64,000 bases of DNA from Celeribacter arenosi (GTDB lineage Bacteria; Pseudomonadota; Alphaproteobacteria; Rhodobacterales; Rhodobacteraceae). The notes under the pieces were generated by a model, which was given only the letters and a program-made list of their open reading frames with translations, was not told the origin of the DNA and ran no database searches. Both the position numbers and the translations under genes were made by a program. This document shows positions 8,641 through 16,006 of the stretch, in pieces (position 1 is the stretch's first letter; each line of letters starts with the position of its first letter). The stretch spans positions 1-64,000 of the forward strand of contig NZ_BAABDF010000002.1 in the NCBI RefSeq assembly GCF_039539485.1, in the 5' to 3' direction.

Positions 8641-9858
8641 TCAGGCTGTCAGCGATTGAACGTCACGCAGGCTTGTTTTCAATTTGGTTTTCAGGTCGGT
8701 GCGGCAGAACGCATGCAAGAAGCAGGTCTGCTCGCTTAGATCGAGCATCTCGCGCGCGACATCGTCGCTTTCGTTGGTCGTAAGGAAGACGTGGGTTTCA
8801 ACCGGATCGGCCTCACCAGCTTTGCCTGTACCGCCAGACGCGCCACCCAGACTGAAATGAGTGTCCTGAATGATCTGATATTCGGGCAGATCGAGGCCAA
8901 GCATTGGCACCAGACGCCCGAATTGCGTCATGAAGCAAAACCCGATCCCCGCTGAAATGTAGCTTGCCGCGTCGGGCGCGCGCGCTTTGCCGCCGTCGAC
9001 TTCGGCTTCTTCCGACAGGAAAAGCCATTCTTTGCCGTGGGGGGAGTAAAGTTGTTGGCGGATTTCTTTCATGCCGTCAGCGCGAAGGGTCGCGACGGCG
9101 GCAATGTTCAACCGGCGATCTTGGTGTTCAGACAGGGAGGATGCGGCTTTTTCAGTGCCGCCTTGAACGTTTTTTTTGGTGGTCTGGCCAAGATGGATTA
9201 GCAGGTTTTCTCCAATTTCGCCTGCTTTGGCTTTTTGCACGGCGTCGGCAGGGTCAGGAAGCAAATCAGCATCCAACTGCCCCACTTTCAGGGGCGCGAT
9301 TTCTTTACCGTTCCGCGATAGTTTGAACAGGCTATGGTGTTCGCCTCGCATCAATCCGTTAAGCGGAGAGGCATGGACCGCATTCATCAAGAATTGGTTG
9401 AGCGCAGCCCCTTCAAGGTCGCAGTCTATTTCAACCTGCAACTCTACCGGTTCGGCACCACCGATCATGGTGCGTTTCTGCATCGACCCGGTCATCGTAT
9501 AGTAGTTGTCCAGCGTTAGCTTAAGATGGCGAATTTCAACGCCATCACGCTGCGCCAACGCAGTGATCTCATTCATGTATGACGCGACCATGCCGACCGT
9601 CAAAAATGACAAGGGCGGAGGTGCAGCATCGTATCCATTCAGGTATTTGCCTTCGTCAGATACCATGCGCCAGGTTTTCCCAGAGCGACAGGAGGCGACG
9701 AGAGCTTCCTTTTGGAAGCCCGAGAGGGAGGTGACCAAGGTCCGAAGTGCGTCGCCGCGGCGTATCTGGGGCGTTCCGACGCCAAGACTGTCGAAGTTGC
9801 TCACTTCGTAGATAAGCGGCCGACCAGACTCCAAGATTTTGTTGCTGCCTAGGGGCAT
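8641..9858 (-). CDS. Two-domain OsmC-like protein 2
   Basis: A 405-residue paralogue of the next gene, alignable over its whole length (shared SLSGFQKEALV, MRG, ISAGIGFCFMTQFGR, LSEQTCFLHAFCRTDLKTKL). ATG 9858 is chosen because it follows AGGAGAGAATCCC and aligns with the paralogue; the frame extends 43 codons upstream without support. Again domain 1 lacks the cysteines (GYDAAPPPLSFL, HASPLNGL) and domain 2 keeps them. It is the first gene of the operon, so its leader carries the promoter facing the GntR gene. Two side-by-side copies suggest a heteromer or different specificities. Confidence 0.72.
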   Translation of the reverse strand: MPLGSNKILESGRPLIYEVSNFDSLGVGTPQIRRGDALRTLVTSLSGFQKEALVASCRSGKTWRMVSDEGKYLNGYDAAPPPLSFLTVGMVASYMNEITALAQRDGVEIRHLKLTLDNYYTMTGSMQKRTMIGGAEPVELQVEIDCDLEGAALNQFLMNAVHASPLNGLMRGEHHSLFKLSRNGKEIAPLKVGQLDADLLPDPADAVQKAKAGEIGENLLIHLGQTTKKNVQGGTEKAASSLSEHQDRRLNIAAVATLRADGMKEIRQQLYSPHGKEWLFLSEEAEVDGGKARAPDAASYISAGIGFCFMTQFGRLVPMLGLDLPEYQIIQDTHFSLGGASGGTGKAGEADPVETHVFLTTNESDDVAREMLDLSEQTCFLHAFCRTDLKTKLKTSLRDVQSLTA

Positions 9859-9902
9859 GGGATTCTCTCCTGTGATAGGTCGCCTGCGAGGCTGGATCAA
9901 AA

Positions 9903-10045
9903 AAATCGTATCCCTTATGTGGTTATCCTGCAGGGATTTGGATGAAAACTTGGCAATAATGTATCCATAAGTCAACAACGCATCCAATGATGTGGGTTAT
10001 GTCGGCGCCCTTGCAAAAAATCGGCTAATTTCGGATACATAAGGA
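9903..10045. promoter_or_regulatory. Divergent promoter region with repeated GTATCC/GGATAC sites
   Basis: The 217-base gap between OsmC-like 2 and the GntR gene holds three related sites: GTATCCCTTATG at 9908-9919, GTATCCATAAG at 9961-9971 and GGATACATAAGG at 10033-10044 (the last inverted). The words ATGTATCC and CTTATG recur in them. Such inverted repeats are likely operators for the adjacent GntR regulator, which would then control both itself and the minus-strand operon. Confidence 0.5.
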
Positions 10046-10075
10046 CTTTAAGGCGTAGGTTTACGGGGAGCACAG

Positions 10076-10816
10076 ATGGGCACAGCTGTCGAAACTGCAG
10101 TCACAAGACTTCGATTCATGATCGTTAACGGCGAGTTGCCGTTGTCGAATCGAGTCACAGAAAGCAGTGCTGCGACTTTATTGGGCCTGTCCCGAACACC
10201 CGTCCGCATGGCGTTGATCCAGCTTGAGGCAGAGGGCCTCTTGGTCAAACTGGACGGCCGAGGATACCAGGTTCGACCGTTTGAATTCAGTGATCTGGAG
10301 AAGGCGGCCGAGGTGCGCGGCGCGCTGGAAGGCATTGCCGCAGGTCGGTTGGCCGCGATGGAATTGACGCAGGACACCATCGGAGCGATCGAAAAGTCGA
10401 TCGCAATGACCGAAGCGATCATCCGGCGCAGCGCGGTAACTAAATTAGAGATCGGGGTCTATCAGGAAGCTAACAAGATATTTCACTCCACGATAGCCAC
10501 CGCCTGCGGCAACGAATTCGTGTTGGAAGGGTTGGATCGGATCGCAAATGTTCCGATCATTGCGCCGGGCGCGTTCACCGAGGTCGAAGGCATGGCCCAT
10601 GCCGAAATGTTGCGCATGACCGTAGGGCATTCCCAACACGTCATAATCTGGGACGCGATCCAGTCAGGGGATGCAATTCGTGCAGAGAATATGATGCGCG
10701 AACATGGCGCAGCGCCCGTGCGCTATGCTCGCCTGTTCATAGGTGACGGGTATCACAAGAAGCTTTTGGAAACCGGGATCGTCAATCAGGTGGAAACAGA
10801 ACCGCAGGACGACTGA
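10076..10816 (+). CDS. GntR-family regulator, FadR/FCD subfamily
   Basis: A 246-residue regulator: N-terminal winged helix (about 5-70) with VTESSAATLLGLSRTPVRMAL as helix-turn-helix region and the wing LLVKLDGRGYQV, then an all-helical FCD domain whose ligand and metal residues lie in EANKIFHSTIATACGN and MMREHGAAP. FCD regulators sense small carboxylates and usually repress neighbouring catabolic genes until the ligand binds. It starts at ATG 10076 after GGGGAG and is divergent from the OsmC-pobA-TRAP operon, its probable target. Confidence 0.92.
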   Translation: MGTAVETAVTRLRFMIVNGELPLSNRVTESSAATLLGLSRTPVRMALIQLEAEGLLVKLDGRGYQVRPFEFSDLEKAAEVRGALEGIAAGRLAAMELTQDTIGAIEKSIAMTEAIIRRSAVTKLEIGVYQEANKIFHSTIATACGNEFVLEGLDRIANVPIIAPGAFTEVEGMAHAEMLRMTVGHSQHVIIWDAIQSGDAIRAENMMREHGAAPVRYARLFIGDGYHKKLLETGIVNQVETEPQDD

Positions 10817-10836
10817 AGCGCGTTTTCCGTCCGATG

Positions 10837-11592
10837 TTAGAGCACCGCGTCCGCAATCAGTTTGAGCGAGAGCCCAACCAATAAGATCAGCACTAGCCTG
10901 TCAAAGGCCTTTGCAGAGATGGACTTGGCGGCAAGAGCACCGATTGGCATGCCGATAGACAGCGGGACCAGCGCCGCAATTCCTAGAAGCAAGACTTGCG
11001 GCGTCATGACCTTAACTGCGACCAGCAACGGTATCTGCACCAAGGTCATCGCGACGAAGAAAAGCGAAATCGTTGGAATGAACACGGCGCGTGACAGGTT
11101 CATCGCATTGAGAAAGCTGACGGAGACAGGCGCAGACACGCCGGCCGCACCCTGAAGTACACCTGCAAGCGTTCCCATCGGTATTGCAAGCCGGTTGGCC
11201 AATGTCGTGGAAATGGCGAAATTCGGACGTGAAACACGTAAGAAGACGTAGCCCAGAACCGCCGCGGCGATCATCGCCTTGAGTGTGCTGGCCGCGAAGT
11301 TTACCAACATGACCGTCCCCAAAATCGCTCCCACTGCGCCCGCGATCGCAAACACCCACCGGAACATCCCCGGGATTGAGTTGCTCCGATAGGTCCAAAG
11401 CTGCCAAATATTGGTGCTGAAATTGGGCAGAACCATCAGCGCCACAGCGATCTTAACATCAAAGAAAGACGCGATAACCGGCACCGCAATGACCGGAGCG
11501 CCCATACCAACCGCCCCCTTAAGTATTCCGCCGAGCAAAAGAGCAAAAACGATCATCACTATCGAAAACGACACGTCTATCACTGGTATCAT
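10837..11592 (-). CDS. TSUP-family (TauE/SafE) membrane transporter
   Basis: A 251-residue protein with about eight membrane helices and two TauE/SafE repeats: GGILKGAVGMGAPVIAVPVI near the N-terminus and GTLAGVLQGAAGVSAPVSV in the second half. Family members export sulfite, sulfoacetate or other small organic anions. Its ATG overlaps the stop of the small upstream ORF (ATGA). It converges on the GntR gene with 20 bases between the stops. The substrate cannot be told; its place between two aromatic-type modules hints at export of an organic acid or sulfonated product. Confidence 0.88.
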   Translation of the reverse strand: MIPVIDVSFSIVMIVFALLLGGILKGAVGMGAPVIAVPVIASFFDVKIAVALMVLPNFSTNIWQLWTYRSNSIPGMFRWVFAIAGAVGAILGTVMLVNFAASTLKAMIAAAVLGYVFLRVSRPNFAISTTLANRLAIPMGTLAGVLQGAAGVSAPVSVSFLNAMNLSRAVFIPTISLFFVAMTLVQIPLLVAVKVMTPQVLLLGIAALVPLSIGMPIGALAAKSISAKAFDRLVLILLVGLSLKLIADAVL

Positions 11593-11765
11593 TGCGAGGA
11601 ATCTTTCTGGATTGAAGTGCGACGTCTATAAATCGCACAGGCACGCGCGCGCATTATTCTTGCGGCATCAGTGAGGGGATCCTGAAGTGCCACGCTGAAA
11701 TCGGTTCTTTCCGCCTCAGCACGATCGACATGGGCGTCCCCCAGCACGGTGTGTTGCGTCTTCAT
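11589..11765 (-). pseudogene. Small ORF with the N-terminus of 4-carboxymuconolactone decarboxylase (pcaC relic)
   Basis: A 58-codon frame, MKTQHTVLGDAHVDRAEAER then TDFSVALQDPLTDAARI, whose first 30 residues match the highly characteristic PcaC start (VLGDAHVDRA followed by T-x-F and F/L-Q). The rest of PcaC, including the catalytic His region, is missing and replaced by an unrelated Arg-rich tail. PcaC acts in the protocatechuate branch of the beta-ketoadipate pathway. The stop overlaps the TSUP start, so it may still be translated as a leader. I take it as a fused remnant of a lost pca gene. Confidence 0.6.
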
Positions 11766-11810
11766 TTCCAGTGTCTCGCGGTCCGTCGTTGTCCTTGTTT
11801 CAAGGCCGCT

Positions 11811-12098
11811 CTATAAGCGACGGCCCTGAATTGGCGTTTGGCCTTCGGCTGGGTTGATGAGTTGGAGCCGTTCGCGAATGGCGAGGACCGACGAGAACGT
11901 CGAAACGCAATACGGGACAAGGAAGGTCAGCCCCATTTTGAACGCTGTCACAGCGGTGACCTCGCCTGAGATCAGTTTGTCGCCGTGATTGATTATGGCC
12001 AAAACCAAACCGACCACAGCCGCAATCCTAACGGCCCTAATGACGACGCTCCTTTGCAATGCAAGCTGCAACAGGCCCATATTTTGTTCGTCCGACAT
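11811..12098 (-). CDS. nrtS: NrtS-like nitrate/nitrite transporter
   Basis: A 95-residue protein with two membrane helices. The middle matches NrtS: RAVRIAAVVGLVLAIINHGD, then FKMGLTFLVPYCVSTFSSV. NrtS proteins are small membrane proteins linked to nitrate and nitrite movement. ATG 12098 is preferred to the upstream in-frame start because AAGGAGCGAGG lies just before it. It stands alone between the pcaC relic and the broken OsmC-like gene; no nitrate-assimilation gene is nearby, so its presence here is probably incidental. Confidence 0.75.
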   Translation of the reverse strand: MSDEQNMGLLQLALQRSVVIRAVRIAAVVGLVLAIINHGDKLISGEVTAVTAFKMGLTFLVPYCVSTFSSVLAIRERLQLINPAEGQTPIQGRRL

Positions 12099-12121
12099 CA
12101 ATCCTCGCTCCTTTTGCAATA

Positions 12122-13301
12122 TCAGGCCCGCACGATTTTAGGTTTTGTCTTCACGTCTGTGCGGCAGAAGGCGTGGAGGAAGCAGGTTTGCTCTGAATTA
12201 TCGAGCATCTCTTGCGCAACTTCGTCAGTCTCCGAGGTCTGCAAATAGACATGTGTTTCGATTGGGTCCGCCTCACCCGCTTTGCCGGTAACGCCCGAGG
12301 CACCGCAAAGGTTGAAATGGGTATCCTGGACGACGCGGTATTCGGGCGGTCCCAACTTCAATATGGAAGCGAATCGTCCGAACTGCGTCATAAAGCAGAA
12401 CCCGATGTCCGCACTGATCAGCGAAATCGCATCCGGGGCACGCCCATCTTCCGAACTTAAGAAACGGAAGGACGTCCCGTAGGGCGAACACTGCATCTGC
12501 TGGATTTCCTTAATGCCATCTTCGCGCAGGGTCGCTACGGCACCAATGTCCAGCCGCCGGTCTTGTACGTCAGCAAGGCTACCTGAGGCAGCGATAGTGC
12601 CAAGGACGACGTCCATCCTGGGGGTAAGGCCGATGGGCTCCAGTAGAGTAAGATCCCCAGCAGTTTCTTTAGCCATTCCAAAATGGTCGCCCGGATCGGT
12701 GAACAGTGGGGCATAAGTTTCGACGGCTATTACTGTTGCCAGCTCTTTGCTGTCCGTTCTCAGTTTGAACAGGCTTTCCAACTGGCCGCGCATCAGGCCG
12801 TTGAGGGGGAGCATGGGTTGCGTTGATAAGGAATTCCTACAGCTTCGCATCTTCAAGGTCGCAATTAATCTCGACCGGAAGGTCAATAATTTCGGCACCG
12901 CCGACCAATGTCCGCTTCGGCATCGAGCCTTTCATCGTGGAATAGTTGTCTTGGATCAGCTTCAGTTTCCGGATTTCCACGTCCTGGATTTTGGCCAGTG
13001 CAGGAATTTCATTCATGAAACTTGCGATCATGCCGGATGACTGGAGAGCCAGCGGGCAAGGTGCGGCATCTTGGCCATTCAAATAGGGATCCTTATCAGA
13101 GACAAGCCGCAACGTATCCCCTGTTTTCGCAGACCGGACGAGGGCCTCTTTTGGGAACCCGCTAAGCGAGCGCACCCACGTTCTGAGAGCTTCGCCTTTG
13201 CTATTCTCTGGCGCGTCAATGGAGGCATCGTCCGCGTTTTTGACCTTAAAGAAGGGCGCGATGCCACTGGTGCCGATGACATCTTCGCCAAGTTTTGTCA
13301 T
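12122..13301 (-). pseudogene. Third two-domain OsmC-like gene, inactivated
   Basis: The sequence aligns with OsmC-like protein 1 from start (MTKLGEDVIGTSGIAPFFK) to end (LDNSEQTCFLHAFCRTDVKT) but is broken in the middle. A TAG at 12837-12839 (minus strand) replaces a codon in the segment corresponding to ALHQFLLDAT; reading through it gives EFLINATHA, and then the frame is lost at the C run opposite 12805-12809, where one base is missing. The remaining 258 codons continue in another frame. The cysteines of domain 2 remain. Both lesions agree that this copy is dead while its two paralogues are intact. Confidence 0.88.
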
Positions 13302-13393
13302 TGGGCTATTACTGCTATTCGTGTTCTCGCGCGGGCAGAGTTCTATAAAGCCGCGTTGACGCGTTGACTGCGATGACGCGCAGGCTTGTGTCC

Positions 13394-14152
13394 TCAGAGG
13401 TTTGGATATTCCGCAGTCGCGGCCGAATAGGCGACGAGGTCAGAAACGGACAAACGGCTGTCCCGCTTTTCGAATTTTTCGATGTATTCAACCATTGTGT
13501 GTGAATGCTCGCTCATCATGCGCTCGGCGCGCGTGGGATCGGTGCTGGCGATAGATTCGTAGATAACTTGATGCTGAGCGTTGCCGAGGCGTAGCCTAAA
13601 GAGGCCGCGTTCCAGCTGCTCTGGTGATTCAAGCACTGCGCGATCAAACACCATTGAGCCCGCCGCAAGCATGGGGAGGTGGCTGATCTGGCGGCACGTG
13701 AAGGCCACGTAATCGTTGCCGCAGGCATCAAGGATGGATGTGTGAAACACCTCATTGGCGGCCTGCATTTGCTTAATCGTTGGTTCGTCCAGTTTGCCAG
13801 CAGAGATCAGATCGTCGATCGTGCGGATCGCCTGGGCCATGTCGGGCAGAAAGTCGACTTTGTTGGGCGACAGCGCCATCAGGCGTGCCGCGAGGCTTTC
13901 AAGGTGGCCACGCACCTGAACCGCCTGAAGGATATCGGCAATTGTCGGGCTCTGGATACGGTAGCCGCGGCCTTCGCCGCGGAAAATCAGACCCTCCCGT
14001 TCAAGGATCCGCAAGGCGAGCCTTACCGGCGTGCGTGACACATTGTGTGCCTCACAAAGCTGCGCCTCTGACAGGCGCACCCCTTCTTCATAGGCGCCAT
14101 GAATGATGTCGTGGCGGATGCGGTTAGCGAGTTCTGTGTCAATTGAGTCCAT
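13394..14152 (-). CDS. GntR-family regulator, FadR/FCD subfamily
   Basis: A 252-residue FCD regulator. The DNA-binding domain contains LSEAQLCEAHNVSRTPVRLA and the wing LIFRGEGRGYRIQ; the C-terminal helical ligand domain has ANEVFHTSILDACGNDY and MMSEHSHTM, which carry the usual Asp and His metal ligands. It is a paralogue of the GntR protein at 10076-10816. Divergent from the second TRAP operon, with three near-identical palindromes in the 182-base gap, it is very probably the repressor of that operon and of itself. Confidence 0.93.
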   Translation of the reverse strand: MDSIDTELANRIRHDIIHGAYEEGVRLSEAQLCEAHNVSRTPVRLALRILEREGLIFRGEGRGYRIQSPTIADILQAVQVRGHLESLAARLMALSPNKVDFLPDMAQAIRTIDDLISAGKLDEPTIKQMQAANEVFHTSILDACGNDYVAFTCRQISHLPMLAAGSMVFDRAVLESPEQLERGLFRLRLGNAQHQVIYESIASTDPTRAERMMSEHSHTMVEYIEKFEKRDSRLSVSDLVAYSAATAEYPNL

Positions 14153-14167
14153 AGGTAAGTCATGCCA

Positions 14168-14181
14168 TTTGGGATCCCAAA
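14168..14181. promoter_or_regulatory. GntR operator 1
   Basis: Perfect 14-bp palindrome TTTGGGATCCCAAA, 16 bases upstream of the GntR start. It is the strongest of three copies and is positioned to block transcription of the regulator. Confidence 0.78.
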
Positions 14182-14230
14182 GTCAAGGCAAATCTAAGTG
14201 TTTTGGACGATACTGGCAGAAAAAGCTTGA

Positions 14231-14244
14231 TTTGGGATCCAGAA
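14231..14244. promoter_or_regulatory. GntR operator 2 (degenerate)
   Basis: TTTGGGATCCAGAA, the left half and centre of the same palindrome with a changed right half. It is centred 63 bases from operator 1, six helical turns, so both could be bound on the same DNA face. Confidence 0.6.
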
Positions 14245-14283
14245 GCATGCCTTTGTAGCTCAGGGAGTCGGTCGATGGCGCTG

Positions 14284-14297
14284 TTTGGGATCCCAAG
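14284..14297. promoter_or_regulatory. GntR operator 3
   Basis: TTTGGGATCCCAAG, 13 of 14 positions of operator 1, centred 53 bases from operator 2 and 38 bases upstream of the dctP start, in a place suited to repress the plus-strand operon. Confidence 0.75.
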
Positions 14298-14334
14298 TGC
14301 GCGTCGGCCCTTAGGAGAGAAAAGGGAGAATAGC

Positions 14335-15345
14335 ATGGGAATTTCCAGATTTAGTTTGGTTATGGCGCTGACCTCGGGGCTTGGGCTTTCGGCGCATGCC
14401 GTATCCAGTGAAGAGCTCACAGTCGCGACGTTTGTTCCACCGCAGCACCATACCAACACAGTTATGTTTGCGTGGTTCGCCGAAGAGCTGGAGGCGCGCT
14501 CTGGCGGTGATCTAACGATGCAATTGTTTCCGGCAGGACAGCTTGGTGCTGGCCCAGTACAGCAATACAAGCGCGCCGTAGAGGGCGTGGCGGATATCAC
14601 GTTCGGCGTTTCTGCCTATACGCCTGCGCTGTTCCCCAAAACGATGCTCGCCATTCCGCCCGGCGCGTCAGAGAATTCGGCAGAGGCGACCCAACGTATT
14701 CTGGCGGTGTTCGATGAATATCTGGCGGATGAATATGAAGACGTGAAAGTCATTGCCTTGTCCACGGCCGCCGGTATCGGGATTGCGGCAACGCAGGACA
14801 TGTCGACGCTGGAAGGCATGGGGGGCGCAAAGCTTGTTCCCTATGCGGCAATGACAACGCCGATCATCGAAGCAATGGGTGCTGTCCCGGTGCAGATGCC
14901 AGTGTCGGAAATGTACACAGCGCTTTCGACAGGCACGATCGACGGCGCGTACGCGACCTACAACAACATGACGCCACCTTGGAACTTCTGGGATGTGACA
15001 ACGCATTTTGTTGACAATGTTCCAGTTCAGCATGCGGTGATTTTCGTGGTGATGAACCGCGAGCGCTACGAGGGTCTTAGCGACCAGCATCGCGCGATCA
15101 TTGATGAACTCGCGGGTGAGCCCGCTTCGATGAAGCTCGCAGAAAGCTTCGACGGCGCCGATGCGCGGTCTTTGCAGATGATGATGGATACCGAAGGCAA
15201 GGGTTACGAGCTGGTCACAGTAAGCGACGAGGAGCGCGCCCGCATGGATGCTGCGGTGGCTGACGGCATGGCAGCGATCTTCGCCGACTACGCCGAGCGC
15301 GGCATCGATAATGCCGAGGAAATCTACAACGCAATTAATCGGTAA
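14335..15345 (+). CDS. TRAP transporter solute-binding protein, DctP family
   Basis: A 336-residue periplasmic receptor. ATG 14335 follows AGGGAGAATAGC and starts a signal peptide ending LGLSAHAVS; an in-frame extension of 44 codons upstream crosses two operator copies and is not credible. The mature part shows the DctP outline: FVPPQHHTNTVMFAWFAEEL, GDLTMQLFPAGQLGAGPVQQ, and TGTIDGAYATYNNM in the ligand region. It is the first gene of the operon with dctQ, dctM, aldehyde dehydrogenase, glutathione transferase and SDR genes. It differs clearly from the DctP at 5226-6209, so the two systems probably take up different compounds. Confidence 0.94.
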   Translation: MGISRFSLVMALTSGLGLSAHAVSSEELTVATFVPPQHHTNTVMFAWFAEELEARSGGDLTMQLFPAGQLGAGPVQQYKRAVEGVADITFGVSAYTPALFPKTMLAIPPGASENSAEATQRILAVFDEYLADEYEDVKVIALSTAAGIGIAATQDMSTLEGMGGAKLVPYAAMTTPIIEAMGAVPVQMPVSEMYTALSTGTIDGAYATYNNMTPPWNFWDVTTHFVDNVPVQHAVIFVVMNRERYEGLSDQHRAIIDELAGEPASMKLAESFDGADARSLQMMMDTEGKGYELVTVSDEERARMDAAVADGMAAIFADYAERGIDNAEEIYNAINR

Positions 15346-15463
15346 GTTCGGAGTGGGGATGCCACACCGGTTTCCCCATTTCTCCATGATTTCCACCGTT
15401 GCAGCGCCATCGCAATGGCGCTGCAACCAACCGTACCCAAAAGGGAAGCTAAAGGGGGCCAAC

Positions 15464-16006
15464 ATGGATGATGATGCACTGAAACCGCCACGCGCGATCC
15501 AGCTTCTGGATACCGTTCTTTCACGGTTGGCGCTGGTGTTGGGTGGAACAACCTTGTTGTTTATGACGGCCTTTTCCGTCTGGAACGTGCTGATCATGCG
15601 TAAGGTATTGAACAACCCGATCGTCGGGGCCGAGGACCTTCTGGTTCTGGCGCTGGTTGTCATTGTCGCTCTGTCTGTGCCGTTGGGCGCCCGAACAGGC
15701 GCGCATATCGAAATCGAAGTGCTGGAAAACACGATGTCGGCGGGCTTTGCGAAATGGTCCATGATCATTGTGAAGATCCTCGGGTTCGGCGTATTGGCGA
15801 TCATGTCCTGGAGGCTGTGGCATGCAGGCGAGACTGCAGCGAAGTTCGGCGAGACGACGCAGCAGCTGCTAATCTCTTACGGCCCGTTCTACTACCTTCT
15901 TGCGGTTTCAATCGGGATCTACGCCGTCGTTGTCCTGCTGGATATCTGGCAACTGATCCGGTCGGACAAGGTCATCCCCTTAAAGCTCTATGGAGACACC
16001 CTATGA
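15464..16006 (+). CDS. TRAP transporter small permease, DctQ family
   Basis: A 180-residue protein with four membrane helices. ATG 15464 follows AAGGGAAGCTAAAGGGGGCC; longer in-frame readings overlap dctP. Typical elements are VLIMRKVLNNPIVGAEDLLV and the hydrophobic third and fourth helices. Its TGA overlaps the ATG of dctM (ATGA), giving translational coupling. A 118-base gap separates it from dctP, often seen where the receptor is made in excess of the membrane subunits. Confidence 0.9.
   Translation: MDDDALKPPRAIQLLDTVLSRLALVLGGTTLLFMTAFSVWNVLIMRKVLNNPIVGAEDLLVLALVVIVALSVPLGARTGAHIEIEVLENTMSAGFAKWSMIIVKILGFGVLAIMSWRLWHAGETAAKFGETTQQLLISYGPFYYLLAVSIGIYAVVVLLDIWQLIRSDKVIPLKLYGDTL

Noticed and set aside
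14668..15804. 378-codon minus-strand frame over the second dctP/dctQ
   Set aside because: His/Arg-rich product, antisense to clear TRAP genes, no ribosome site.
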